Assembly: GCA_009746045.1 (NCBI GenBank)
Contig: RPFO01000034.1
Coordinates: 3,453,681-3,517,680 of the forward strand
Source of the DNA: Mesostigma viride
Lineage: Eukaryota; Streptophyta; Mesostigmatophyceae; Mesostigmatales; Mesostigmataceae
Direction of reading: 5' to 3'
Length of the DNA stretch: 64,000 nucleotides
In this document: positions 28,082 through 38,920 of the stretch, piece after piece
How the letters are laid out: the number at the start of each line of letters is the position of its first letter
How positions within the stretch are numbered: the stretch's first letter is position 1
Notes under the pieces: generated by a model
What the model was told of the DNA's origin: nothing
Databases searched by the model: none
The model's input: the letters and a program-made list of their open reading frames with translations, nothing else
Program-made: the position numbers and the translations under genes

Positions 28082-28378
28082 CTCGAGTACGAGTACCGAG
28101 TACTACTCGGGCTCAGAAAAACTTGGCGAGTACGAGTACCGAGTACTACTCGGGCTCAGAAAAACTTGGCGAGTACGAGTACCGAGTACTACTCGGGCTC
28201 AAAAAAGTAGGCGAGTACGAGTAGCGAGTAGTACTCGAGCTCGAAAAAGTAGGCAAGTACGAGTAACGAGTAGTACTCAGGCTAAAAAAAGTCGGCGAGT
28301 ACGAGTACCGAGTACTACTCAGGCTAAAAATAGTCGGCGAGTACGAGTACCGAGTAGTACTCGAGTACTACTCGAGTA
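28082..28378 (+). repeat. Left subterminal 43-bp array of the hAT-like element
   Basis: About seven units with core GGCGAGTACGAGTACCGAGT followed by ACTACTCGGGCTC and an A-rich spacer; the first period (28125 to 28168) is 43 bp. A matching array in the same orientation lies near the right end (29890-30130). Confidence 0.85.
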
Positions 28379-28462
28379 CCTGCGATACTATTGGCTGATA
28401 TAATTTCCCTAAAATTTACAAAAAAAACTATGAAGTAACGGGCCAAATATATGCTGCGGGCT

Positions 28463-29067
28463 TGCTCTGGATACTCCTGGGACGCACTACATCGCGTGCA
28501 TGGGTGGCCAGCAGACCCAGAACTGGTTCCTCTATCTCCATACCGCTCTCCTCCGGGTGGTGTGTGCCATGGTTCGGTCGGTCTTTCCCCACTCCACCAT
28601 GCCCGTGCGAGGACGCGGATGGGGCCGCCCTCTACTCACCCAACCACCGCCCCGACATTCCCGTGCTTGCCTACGACGGGCAGGGTTGCCACCTGCTCAT
28701 CGATGTCTCCGTGGCTCGGCCGCTTTCCGGTCGCCACATCCTCCGGGCGGCTGTGGATGCCGGCGCTGCTGCCGCTGTGGCTGAGCGCGACAAGTTTGCC
28801 TCCTACGGCAATGTGGGGCCCCACCGGGTCATCCCCTTTGTCCTTGAGGAGTTCGGGGCCATGGGCCCCAAGACAGCGGAGTTTTTCCACGAGTGCTGCC
28901 AGCGCCGTGAAGACCGCCTCGACCTCGAGGGTCAGACCGCCCCGTGGTCGGCCCGCACGTGGTCCTCGTATTGGCGGCAGCGTCTGTCACTCGCCCTCAC
29001 TCGCACCGTGGCTGATGTGTTATTCCGCCGCACCCGGGCCGACTTTGTCGCGACCCATGCGGTCTAG
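28463..29067 (+). pseudogene. LINE C-terminal zinc knuckle/restriction-like endonuclease fragment (copy 1)
   Basis: The fragment reads GTHYIACMGGQQTQNW (end of a C..C..H..C knuckle), then after a frame change DADGAALYSPNHRPDI, LLIDVSVARP and PFVLEEFGAMGP, and ends ADFVATHAV at a stop. The RPDI...LIDV spacing resembles the PD-(D/E)XK restriction-like endonuclease module of some LINEs. It is clearly homologous to the copy at 54690-55422 but truncated before the first knuckle cysteines and frameshifted near 28610. Confidence 0.7.
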
Positions 29068-29535
29068 ATTCCTTCCAGGCCTGCATGGTGGGCCGGCAGC
29101 GCTGTTGCTGCGTGTAGTTTTGTGATGTATAGTTAGTTGTACCTTGTGCCGCTGGCGTGATCCTTGGATGTCTGTGTCAGATTACTATTAATTTCTTCAG
29201 GGTTATTCTCCCAGTTCTCGGGTTTTTCCTTATGTTGCATGCCTATCTCACCTCCGTAATCTATCATTCTCAATGAATATATATATAATTTCTGAAAATA
29301 ACAATACTTTATGAAAAGAGACAACAAATAATGCTCAACAGCCTTGCAAGTCCGACATGATGACAAGAAGAGAATGATGGCGGCGGTAGCCGTGGGCAGG
29401 GCAGTGGGTGGCATTTTTCCTTTCCGAGCCGGCTGCGAACTTGTGAGGCCGGGCCAGCCAGTGTCGACCCGTGTCGAATGTCTCGCTATTCATGACAACC
29501 ATGATGATTGTCCTCAGAACATGAGTACTACTCGA

Positions 29536-29840
29536 GTACCGTAGTGGCTCTTATATGTGTACGCTTAATTATCGTACGAGGGCTTTTAGCGATTTTTGTT
29601 ACGCGTACGGGGTTTTGGGGATTTTTTCTTAGTGTACGTAGGTATATCGTAAGGGTATATCGTAGGTGTATTTGGGAGGCAGTACCCTAGGGGCAACATA
29701 TGGAAGCCCCTCATACGTATATAGTAGCATCTGAGGGTGATATCTTGGGATGTACGAGGCCGGAAGGAGGTTTTTTTTCGGCCTGTACGGGGTCGATTCG
29801 TACATAATTAGGCGTACTGATATAAGAGCCACTACGGTAC
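29536..29840. mobile_element. 305-bp MITE-like element with ~41-bp TIRs
   Basis: The left end GTACCGTAGTGGCTCTTATA and the right end are inverted repeats over about 41 bases with few mismatches. Flanking TACTCGA occurs at both 29529-29535 and 29841-29847 (up to 9 bp if the terminal GT/AC is reassigned). It lies inside the GAGTAC-rich hAT-like element and has no coding capacity. Confidence 0.75.
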
Positions 29841-29889
29841 TACTCGACCATCTCAGGTTCATGAGTACTACTCGTGTACTACTCGAGTA

Positions 29890-30130
29890 TCTGATACTTT
29901 CACGAGTACGAGTAGTGAGTAGTACTCGAGCTCAAAAAAGTCGGCGAGTACGAGTACCGAGTACTACTCAGGCAAAAAAAAGTCGGCGAGTACGAGTACC
30001 GAGTACTACTCGGGCAAAAAAAAGTCGGCGAGTACGAGTACCGAGTACTACTCGGGCAAAAAAAAGTCGGCGAGTACGAGTACCGAGTACTACTCGGGCT
30101 CCAAAAAAATGGCGAGTACCGAGTAGTGAG
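29890..30130 (+). repeat. Right subterminal ~42-bp array of the hAT-like element
   Basis: About six units of the GGCGAGTACGAGTACCGAGT type with poly-A spacers, in the same orientation as the left array. It ends in the palindrome at 30111-30155. Confidence 0.85.
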
Positions 30131-30155
30131 TAGTACTCACTACTCGGTACTCGCC
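30111..30155. repeat. Perfect 45-nt palindrome (22-bp arms)
   Basis: The arms GGCGAGTACCGAGTAGTGAG+TA and their exact reverse complement surround a single G at 30133. It lies 40 bases inside the right end of the hAT-like element and could extrude as a cruciform. Confidence 0.9.
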
Positions 30156-30290
30156 TTTTCTACTCGTGGACTTAGTACTCGTGGACCCAACCCTAGTGCT
30201 TGGTTGCCCACGGCTGAAATTCTCTTGCCCGTCATGCAAAGGCCACGCCTCCGAGCCGAAAACGAACTATATTCAACCAATCTAATATAT

Positions 30291-30468
30291 CAAGGAGACA
30301 ACCAGCGCAGGCCAGAAATCGGGAGAATCCAGACCATGGTAGCTCGAGCCTGCCGTTATCTTGTCCGCGTGTTCGAGTCGTTCAGGATGATGAAGATGAA
30401 TGGTGATGGAAATGTGTAGCCGTGTGCATTGAAATTATGGCTGGCTTACGTGTAGAGCGACTAGATGA
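30291..30468 (-). mobile_element. SINE-like element, inverted copy
   Basis: This copy is about 90% identical to 27301-27486 in reverse orientation, with the shared terminus CAAGGAGACAACCAGCGCAG at 30291. I found no clear TSD. The next stretch to about 30750 shows no gene. Confidence 0.7.
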
Positions 30469-30751
30469 CCTAGACGGTGGGGCCGGAAACAGCATGCTTG
30501 CATGATCAGGGCGTGTGTTCACGAGCCCAACTGGCCGGGAGTGGCTAGTGGCCGTGAGCACCATCAGTTGCTGGGATCGCTCTCGCCCACCATTTACGAG
30601 GAAATACCCGCAAATGGAAAACCACTGAAAAGGTCTAGCTAGTCAGCCATTACGTTAGCCATGCCATGATTCCAAACGTCCAAGAACTGCACATGCACGT
30701 GCGGTGCCAAAGGCACTGAAAAAGACGGAGGACAGCACTTTCAAATGTGCG

Positions 30752-31003
30752 GCTATACAAAAGCTAGAGCGTGGCATCTCAGCAGTCTGAGCAGCTCTCT
30801 GCATGGGCACAGCTTAACTACATAACGCTAGGCATCATCTGGGGTGTGGCACATCATAGGCACACATGTACAATTGGCTAAGTAATACTCGTGCCGGCAT
30901 CAGCTGGTATAGAGCCTGTATGAGGCTTACATGTACATGGCCACGGTCTAACTCAGTTCTACACTACTACTGCTGTATTCCCCTAATTAATTAATTACTT
31001 TGG
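30752..31003 (-). mobile_element. LINE-A 3' UTR fragment
   Basis: On the minus strand it starts at GGGGAATACAGCAGTAGTAG, directly after a short (TTAA)n stretch (30985-31005). It matches the LINE-A 3' UTR at 42081-42310 until similarity stops near 30752. It is a 5'-truncated copy lacking ORF1. Confidence 0.7.
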
Positions 31004-31049
31004 GTTAATTAGACTCGTGCTCCCGAATTGGGGAGTCACGGAGCATTAA

Positions 31050-31988
31050 CCCCGATGGATGGATGGATGGGTGGGTGGGTGCAAACAGTCCTACCGGTCT
31101 AATCTATCTACATCAGCTACCTACAACATCTATCTAATCAACATCACTAGCTACAACATCTATCTAAACAACAGCACGCTACCCTAGGGGAGCTGTCTGG
31201 CGTGCCTCCCGCGGGTTTGCACGTACACGCGGGCGCTTCCCCACAGGGGGGGGCTCGTTGTCCTCTATGACCTGGGCCCACTTGGCCTTGTCCATCATCG
31301 TTTTCCAAAGCACGGAGAGGCCTAGGCCCCCCATGTCCTCGACTAGCTGTTCTTTGAAAGTGCGGGCCTTGCGGCGTCTAACATCACGGGGCCCGCGTCC
31401 CACGTCAGGAGGTGGCGGCCAGCCGGGCTGGGCTGGTCGTAGTGAGTCCCGCGGGGGGGCCACGTGAGGTGTCTACCTGGTTGGTGCGAGCTAGGTGCCC
31501 CGTACGCGAGCTGCAGGCGCCGCTGCTTGATGGTGCTGGTGATATAGGGCATGCCCTGGTACAGGTCCTCATTGCGGACGTGCGCAGCATATCCTACTCG
31601 GAAAATGGAGCTCAGCATGTTGGTGACCGCGCCGTCCATGCAGCTTGCGGGCCAGGTCGGCGGTAAGGGTCCATACATGTCTCGGCCCCATACGTGAGAA
31701 CAGGAAGGACGAGGACTTTGAACAGGTCCTGTTTCTCGATCTTGCCCAGGTGCTTGCGCCACAGGGCTCGGTATTGGCGTAACGCGTGCCAGGCAAGGGA
31801 GATGCGGTGGTCCACATCGGCCTCGCAGCTGGGGAGCAGGCTGCCCAGCAGCTTGACACGGTCCCGATACAGGACTCGAGAGCCGTCAAGGAGAAAGAGG
31901 TCGGGCGGTGAGTGGGTGAGCCCAACCGCCAGAGCCTCGGTCTTCTTGCTTACCTCAAGCCCCGCTGCACGGGCCTCGATAGCCAGGC
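31050..31988 (-). pseudogene. LINE-C reverse transcriptase C-terminal fragment
   Basis: The minus strand reads, over several frames, SKKTEALAVGLTHSPPDLFL, VDHRISLAWHALRQYRALWR, VLVLPVLTYGAET, SIFRVGYAAHVRNEDLYQGM and MGGLGLSVLWKTMMDKAKWA, ending in a stop at 31179. This is the region after the YADD palm plus the C-terminal domain of a LINE RT. The palm itself is missing; upstream it abuts the 3' part of a LINE-A ORF1 at about 31990. The 3' UTR includes a GATG/GGTG microsatellite at 31050-31081. Confidence 0.75.
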
Positions 31989-31989
31989 T

Positions 31990-33259
31990 GAGTCAAGCCA
32001 CGTCTGCTGGGGTGTCTGGAGTCACTATTCCCCTAAGCTGGGGTGTCTGGAGTCACTGGGCCCGCAGGGGTCGCCTGCCAGGGCTTGTGGCCGACGTAGA
32101 TGGCCGCCCCCTCAGTTCCAGTACACCGGCTGCCCCGCCTTGGTCTGCCGGAGCTGGAGGTAGGTCGGCCATACTGATAGCTCCCGTCGCCGTTGTTGCT
32201 GCGCCAGGGTCAAGTCGTCGTCAAGGGTGAAGTGAGTATTCTCGAGCCGCTTGCGGCGTCTGAGAAAGGAAATCTTCTCCGCCGGGTTCTTAATTAAAGG
32301 TGAGAAGGCCGCGGGGGCGCCCCTGCCTTACCCTGCGCGCGGGGAAGGCGGTGGGCGATCAGCTCGATCTCACCAGTAAGGCCCATGCGAGCAAGGATTT
32401 CTCTCTCAAACGCACGTGCAAGCTTCTCAGAATTCTCACCTTCCTCCATGTCGAAGTTCTTGACGATGACGTTGAGGCTGCGCTTGGCGAGCTCGGCCTC
32501 CTCGCGGAGGTCAAGCGTCTGCCGCTGGAGCTGGGCTGCATGCGACGGCGGAGGTGGTGGAGGTGGTGTGTTGCTTTCAAAAGCATGTCCGCCCCTGAGG
32601 TCGTGATGGGAGGAGCATCGCCGCGGCCAGGCCAACAGGGGCTGGCTTGGCGGCAATGTCCTCATCACTGCCTGGGCGGTGAGGCCAGCGGTGTTCTGCA
32701 GGACCTCGATAGCGATGGCATTGTCCTTAAGACGCTGGTCGATGTCGCGGAGCTGGGCGGTGATGGAGTCGGTGGAGGCGGAGGGGGGGGGGGGGGGGGG
32801 GGGGGCGAGGATGAGGGTGGCGGTGGCGGTGGGGATGGTGGGGAGCTCAGCAGCCAGCGTGCCTCCCGGCCATTGCCGCCACATCTGTGGCAAGGGGGGT
32901 CACGTGCTGCTCGAAAGCCTCCTTAAGGAGGGCGCGGACGATGGATTCTGTCGCGACGGTGGGCCGGCGGGGGTGGGGGAGCCCAGATCTCGGTGTCGGA
33001 GCGCCCGAGGAGGGAGCAGAGGGCGAAGTGTTGGAGCTTGGGGCGATTCACGCGGGCCATTCGTGGAAGATCCTCGACGGGGTCGGCAGGCAGGCCACCG
33101 GGCCAGCGGCCGTGGTTGTGGGAGCACAGGTGCGAGCACAGGTCCATAAGCGAGGCGTACGTGCCGAAAAACACGTTTTCCATGAATACTCCTGGACCGC
33201 GGTTCCAGAAGCCATATGCGTTGATGTCAAAGGCGAGCTCGTCCCAGTGCGGCTCGGCA
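31990..33259 (-). pseudogene. LINE-A ORF1, 3' portion of a split copy
   Basis: This continues the 5' part at 38921-39285, from which it is separated by the 5.66-kb insertion 33260-38920. The minus strand encodes WNRGPGVFMENVFFGTYASL, a coiled-coil stretch (ITAQLRDIDQRLKDNAIAIE), SLNVIVKNFDMEEGENSEKL, an RRM-like L1-ORF1 core, IELIAHRLPRAQGKAG, then LAQQQRRRELS and WPTYLQLRQTKAGQPVYW. Several frameshifts are present. Confidence 0.75.
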
Positions 33260-33266
33260 CACTAGG

Positions 33267-33612
33267 AACTCAGATCTGAGATTTTTCTCAGTTTTTCTCA
33301 GTTTTCTCAGTTTTCTCAGGAAGGCTGCCTGAGATTTCCTGAGATTTCCTGAGATGTCCTGAGATTTCCTGAGATTTCCTGAGATCAACTGAGAAAAATC
33401 TCAGTTTTCTCAGGAAAACTGAGAAAATCACCTGAGAAAACTGAGAAAACTGAGAAAAAACTGAGATCAGCCTGAGAAAGTCGCCTGGCCTGAGATTTTT
33501 TTTTCTCAGGAACGAAATTTCTCAGGCGCCCGGTTTTTTCTCAGGTTGCTGCCTGAGAAAATCTGAGACTGAGAATATCTGGGAAACTTAAGGCCTGAGA
33601 AAAACTGAGAAA
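33267..33612. repeat. Left subterminal CTGAGA-type repeat array
   Basis: Many short copies of CCTGAGATTT and its complement AAACTGAGAAAA occur in both orientations, with no other content. Confidence 0.85.
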
Positions 33613-33774
33613 CCTCATGCACACAGAGAAATCGCATTCATACCACGCAACCAGAAATCACTTTGATTACAAATTATAATAATTTCTTGTGCAGTTGGAG
33701 TACAGCTCTTCAAGTTTAATAAGAACATCAATTTCAGTCACTAGACGAGTTGCTACAATCTGCTTCAGCGTAGC

Positions 33775-34149
33775 TCACTTTTCCATACGCCCTTGCACTT
33801 CTCCTCGTTGGTGCAAGGTCGCCCCGGCTAGGTTCAGCCACATTCTTGTGCTGCCTACCCCCTCTCCCCCTCTGCCCACGATTCCCCCGCGTAGGTTCAG
33901 CCGCATACTCGCGGCCATCGCCACCACGGGCAGAATCAGCAGCATTTTCTGCTGCAGGCTGCCTCCTTCCTCTCCCCCTCCGTCCACGCTTCCCCGTGCA
34001 GGTTCAGACGCATTGTAGCTGCATGGGTCATCACTGTCGCTGCTAGGTGGAGCCACATCCTCTTGGCTACCATTATCACTGCCGCTGCAGATGGAGGAAT
34101 CAGTTTCTGCTGCAGGCTGCTTACCCCTCCTCTTCCTTGGTGCAGGCAT
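33775..34149 (-). CDS. Hypothetical Ser/Gly-rich protein inside the CACTAGGAAC element
   Basis: The 124-codon frame starts MPAPRKRRGKQPAAETDSS and has an acidic-Ser region and an imperfect internal duplication around MLLILPVVAMAASMRLNLRG. It has no known domain. A basic N-terminus followed by Ser/Asp-rich sequence could be a first exon of a transposase, but that is speculation. Confidence 0.25.
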   Translation of the reverse strand: MPAPRKRRGKQPAAETDSSICSGSDNGSQEDVAPPSSDSDDPCSYNASEPARGSVDGGGEEGGSLQQKMLLILPVVAMAASMRLNLRGGIVGRGGEGVGSTRMWLNLAGATLHQRGEVQGRMEK

Positions 34150-34165
34150 GCCATCCTCGCTGCCA

Positions 34166-34231
34166 CACTAGGAACGGAGTGTTGACAAACTTTGACAATT
34201 GTTTGTCAAGAATTGTCAAATAGTTCTAGTG
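34166..34231. mobile_element. 66-bp mini-element with CACTAGGAAC-type termini
   Basis: It begins CACTAGGAAC and ends GTTCTAGTG, with TTGACAA/TTGTCAA motifs between. The termini match those of the host 5.66-kb element, but the inner motif is TTGACA, which also fills 34598-34945. It looks like a collapsed relative. Confidence 0.5.
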
Positions 34232-34597
34232 TGACCCGCTGGCTTCACACAGCCAAAAAAAAAAAAAATTAATCAATTTTTGGCGGTAGAGAGACCATGG
34301 AGGGACTGCCCGCTGCCCGCTGTAGACGCATACTGTAGTTCGTAGAAGCGTACTCCTTCGCTGCACTCCGGAGAGGAATCGTGACGGACTGACGGTCTCC
34401 TTCGCTGCCCTCCAGAGAGGAGGCCGCTAAAGCGGCCGCTCGCTTCGCTCGCTGGGAGCTTTGCGCGGATTGGTTGGCAGTTCTTCCGTGCGCTTGGCGC
34501 GGATTGGTGGTCAGTCAGTCCGCCCCTTCTGGATTGGCCGCGTACTCGGTGATGCCCTGAATAGTGTCGGATTACCTTACATTGCCAAATTAGTAAT

Positions 34598-34945
34598 ATA
34601 GATTCTTGACATATCAACTGACATGACCTTGACAAACCTTGACAGAACTTGACAAAAGCTTGACATGATAACATCAAAGGCTTGACAAACCTTGACAGAA
34701 TGTTGAAAGGTTGACAAAACCTTGACAATCTTTGAAATATCAACATATCAACACGGAAAAAAATGTCAATACACTGACAAACCAAGGTGATGTGTCAAGA
34801 AATGTCAAGACGTTAACAAACGAAGGCCAAAAAAATTGTTAACATGACAAAATGTCCACAAATGTTAACATGACAAACGTCAACATGACAACCAAAGGCG
34901 TAGCAAACTGACAAATCAACACCACGCACAGGTAAACTTATTTCA
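34598..34945. repeat. TTGACA(AAC)-type short repeat cluster
   Basis: Numerous irregular copies of TTGACAAACC, TTGACATG and TTGACAGAA occur with A/T-rich spacers. They resemble the interior of 34166-34231, so this may be the subterminal region of another transposon. The next 600 bases (34946-35570) show no gene. Confidence 0.6.
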
Positions 34946-35570
34946 TTAAAATCAACAAGTTCAAAAGACCACCTAAACCAAGTCATCATCATCATCATCA
35001 TCAAAATCAACATGGCTGCTACCTTGCTGCCTGAATTGCGGTTTTCTGCATTACATTAGCATGACAAACTGTACTGACAAAACACATGAAGGAGAAGTGC
35101 ACTCAATCACAGTCCGAGGGTGGCGGGCAAGATGCACAGCCACAAGCATCTTACAAATGCAGTATAACATCCGCGTAGGGCTGTCCCAGCGATCATTGCT
35201 GAAATTAATGGACGACTTTCTAGAAATTTACCGCAGGAGACTGTCCAGTGCTACAGCGATGTGATGAGGGCTCAGAGCCTACAAAATCTGTGTCCGCAGG
35301 TGCCCTCCCCGCCATGCTGGGCTGGCCGATGTGTGCGCCATGGTTGTGTTAGGTAGATTGCCTGCATGCAAGGGAAACATGCGTTATCCAGCAAAGCAGC
35401 AAAGGGAACACACAACGATCTTAAGTGAGATGAAACCCGACGCCTTGACGCGCCAACAACGTTGCATTACCTAAATCAGTTGTGTGTAATGAGACGGCGT
35501 GAGAGCACAGCAGTCGCGTGGCTGTTTGTGAGTGATGGCTTGATTTTTGGACCGAGAAAGTGAGATAGTG

Positions 35571-35703
<133 letters not shown>

Positions 35704-35912
35704 TGGTATTCTCACCTAAACTGTCCCTATGTACCTCACAAGATGTAGGGAACTGCGAAACCACAGGAATACCTAGAGAAGAGCGCTTCCTGGCTCACGA
35801 AAAACTCGCCGATTGAGTGCTTGACGTTCACGTTTGATAATGCTGAACTGCGTTATCAAATCATCTGCGTTATCAAATCATCATCTGGCAGAGTCACGTC
35901 ACTTGGTTGGTG

Positions 35913-35945
35913 CCGGGCCCGCTACAAAAAACGTAGCGGGCCCGG
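35913..35945. repeat. GC-rich hairpin, 13-bp arms
   Basis: CCGGGCCCGCTAC and GTAGCGGGCCCGG are exact inverted repeats around a 7-nt loop AAAAAAC. It could be the remnant of a small palindromic element; function unknown. The next kilobase (35946-36950) has open frames but no motif I recognise. Confidence 0.85.
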
Positions 35946-36954
35946 TGATGTCGCTATTACACCACCCGACTTTACATCGAGTCACTGTGAATGATATATA
36001 TATGGCTGCCTACAGCACCGCGCATGGTGTCCAAGTAAAATTATGGCGCTGCCAAGGCTGCGTACCTGCCGTTATCGCCTTGGTCTTTGTCACGGTGGCG
36101 TTCTCCAATTCACGTGCAACGTCCACTTCCTGTGCCAGCTCTGGCGCGGCGCGTGCCCTTCGGGCTGAATTTCAAATTTCCGCGTGCAGTCCGTTGGAGA
36201 GGGGCGCTGCGTCCGGAGTCCGGACTTGGGAATTCGGAGGCTGCTGGTCGCACAAAAGATCGTTGTTGGCTGTTGAGTGATGTCCGACTGGCACGATGGA
36301 GAGGGCTCCATCACATTGGCGACCTCACCAGTGGCCCACATGTACCGACGAGACCTGCATCTCGAGCTTGTCGGCCCTCACGCTGCAGCTGTCGCCATGC
36401 GAGACGCCCTGAGACTCTCGGCATGATTTTTCCCGTGCAATATCACGCCCTCGATTCGCAGCAAGGCCCGTCTGCTCCAATATGGCCGACTGCGGGCTGT
36501 GCCGTAACAGGAAATGTCCGGGTGATGGCAGGCAGTGCCTACCCATCCCACCGCACGCACCGCGTCAAGCAATATTTCCACTTCCGCTGCTGCTGGGCAC
36601 CGGGCTACTGCCTACATTTCTTCAATCGCTCCATCGCCTCCTCCATGGTGCCTCGCTCCCTGCGGCCCCTCCGCCACGCCGGATATCCATGGCAATCAAG
36701 CCTACCGGCTACCACCATACCGGCCACGAGCCCTTGCTGCACCAAACGAAGTGTGCGGCCCCGAATTAAGTGAAGTACACGGCAGGACTGGGAACCACCT
36801 GAAATTACATCGGGGTCTCCAGTGGACTTGGCGTCACATCTTGCTAACGTTGTCACTGTCGGCAGTTGTCAGTTGCTGTTGGTTGTTGCATGCTGAGGGT
36901 TGCAGATGTTCTAGGAACAGCTGGTCCAATGTTGCTATGCATGCAGTTACTCTT

Positions 36955-38110
36955 GCCATTACGTGTGTCCGTGTGCCTCCAACCATCCCGCCACAATGCC
37001 AGCACCCTCCACCCCGCTAACTCCCACTCGCCCCACTCCCCTGCCTGTTCCATACCCGCCCCACCCACAAATATACGTCACAGACATCCACATGCCGTTA
37101 TCCATCCCCACCTGACTACGGACTACTCTCGCCCCCACGCTGAGGTCCCCCACAACACCGTAACACCGCCCTCCTCCCCCAAACCATCCGATGACCCACC
37201 CGACCATCCACCTTGAGTCCCCCCAAACCAACCTATCTGACTACCACCCTTCCGTATTACATACACCACCTTCCACACCAACATAACAAACCACCTACTA
37301 AACAAACCTACCGCCCCACAACGAGGTTCCCCTACACCACTGCACCCCGCCCACCCCGCCCCCCGCTGCCCCAACATACGATGACTCCACCCCACCATCC
37401 ACGTGAAGCATAACCATCCACCCCGGCCTCCGGGGCAACCAATCAGCTGTCCACTCAACCATAACTGACACTGCTGCACCGACCACCGGCAAGCCCGCCT
37501 ACGTACCATACCCAAGCCACCCACGCAACCCAAGCATCCCCAACCCTCACACGAACCTGTGACCTACGCACGAGCTACCTACAACTGCGACTCACAACTA
37601 CTACATAATCAACCCATAACAATGTCCCCCATGACCCCCGCCAAAGGGGGGGGTCCCCCCAATAGTCCAACACACACACACACACACACACACTCTACAA
37701 TACCCAGGACCACGAGTACCCACCCAATTCACCTCCCACAACGGTATCACCCACGAGTCCAGTGCCCCACCCATGTCCACAGCGACACCCCGGAGACTTC
37801 ACCACGCCCACCGACTGCACGCACGCACACCTAGCTGCACACTCCCACGCACCTACCCTCGCACGCACGCATGCACGCAGCCATCAACCCACCCACCAAG
37901 GCACGCCTGCACAAACGCGCACATGCACAAGTGCACGCACACGCACACATAGCTGCACACTCTCACGCACCCACTCACGCACGCACGCCTGCACACAGCC
38001 ATCAACCCACCCGCCAAGGCACGCCTGCACAAACGCACTCATGCACAACTGCACGCACTCGCCCACGCACGCACACCTAGCTGCACGCCTGCACGCAGTC
38101 ACGCAATGCA
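36955..38110. repeat. C/A-rich, G/T-poor tract with CA and CACG repeats
   Basis: The plus strand is dominated by C and A for about 1.1 kb. It includes (CA)n at about 37670-37692 and imperfect CACGCACG/GCACACAC runs at 37815-38110. Two ~120-base copies around CATCAACCCACCC (37880 and 37998) suggest a local duplication. No coding signal. Confidence 0.7.
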
Positions 38111-38598
38111 TGGCAGCATGCCCGCCTTCTATATCATTCTTGGAATATCATGTTGCATATGGCATTATTATCATGTTTGTAAATTTAACTCCTTGCTTTC
38201 TGTATGCTTTCTTTCTTTGGGGGATGACTTGATGCAGATCGTGGAGCATACAAGCTCGACGAGAAGACGTACACATCAATATTGAGTGAAACCACCGTTG
38301 CTGGGCTCTGGCATGCCAGCTGTTATATGGCCATGAGCCATCAGCTAGCAATCCAGAAATAGGATGAGAGCAGTTTTGAGTCGATGTTTTATATTTTGAT
38401 GGTATTGAAATGATGAGTCACAGAATGCCACAATGAAACATAAGTTCATTACTATCAAACAGCGTGATGCCATGAATGCCACGCCTAATACCACAAGATG
38501 TGCTAATAACGTATTTAATTCATTAATGAATTGTTGGATTTATTGCATGATGGTGTTATGCTTGTTAGAATACACATTTAATTCGGGCAATGGCATGC

Positions 38599-38905
38599 CT
38601 GAGAAAATGCCCTGAGATTTTAAGCGCCTGAGAAAATGCCCTGAGATTTTCAGCGCCTGAGAAAATGCCCTGAGATTTTCAGCCTGAGAAAAAAAATCTC
38701 AGTGTCCACGTAAAATCTCAGTTTCCACTTAGCCCTGAGATTTCCTGAGATTTCCTGAGAAAAAGCCAATTTTCTCAGGCCAATCTCAGGAAATCTCAGG
38801 TCACTTTCTCAGGAAATCTCAGGAAAATCTCAGGAAATCTCAGGAAATCTCAGTTTTTTTCTCAGGAAATCTCAGGAAATCTCAGGAAATCTCAGTTTTC
38901 TCAGT
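38599..38905. repeat. Right subterminal CTGAGA-type repeat array
   Basis: It mirrors the left array: CCTGAGAAAATGCCCTGAGA units give way to CTCAGGAAATCTCAGG units, ending 15 bases before the terminus GAGTTCCTAGTG. Confidence 0.85.
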
Positions 38906-38920
38906 AGCGAGTTCCTAGTG

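Larger units (their letters stand above)
28049..30195. mobile_element. hAT-like DNA transposon, non-autonomous, 8-bp TSD
   Basis: The ends are perfect 16-bp inverted repeats TAGGGTTGGGTCCACG / CGTGGACCCAACCCTA. They are flanked by identical 8-bp direct repeats GTGCTTGG (28041-28048, 30196-30203), the TSD length typical of hAT elements. Subterminal regions are arrays of a ~43-bp unit rich in GAGTAC/ACTACTCG. The interior holds a LINE endonuclease-domain fragment and a small TIR element. I see no transposase, so it would need one in trans. Confidence 0.8.

Noticed and set aside
30320-30400. tRNA gene suggested by TAGCTCGAGCC and GTTCGAGTC spacing
   Set aside because: Acceptor, D and anticodon arms cannot be folded by eye; the sequence belongs to the SINE-like repeat.
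36087-36773. 228-codon plus-strand frame as a protein gene
   Set aside because: No motif, high Arg/Pro/His content typical of chance GC-rich frames, and position inside a non-autonomous transposon.
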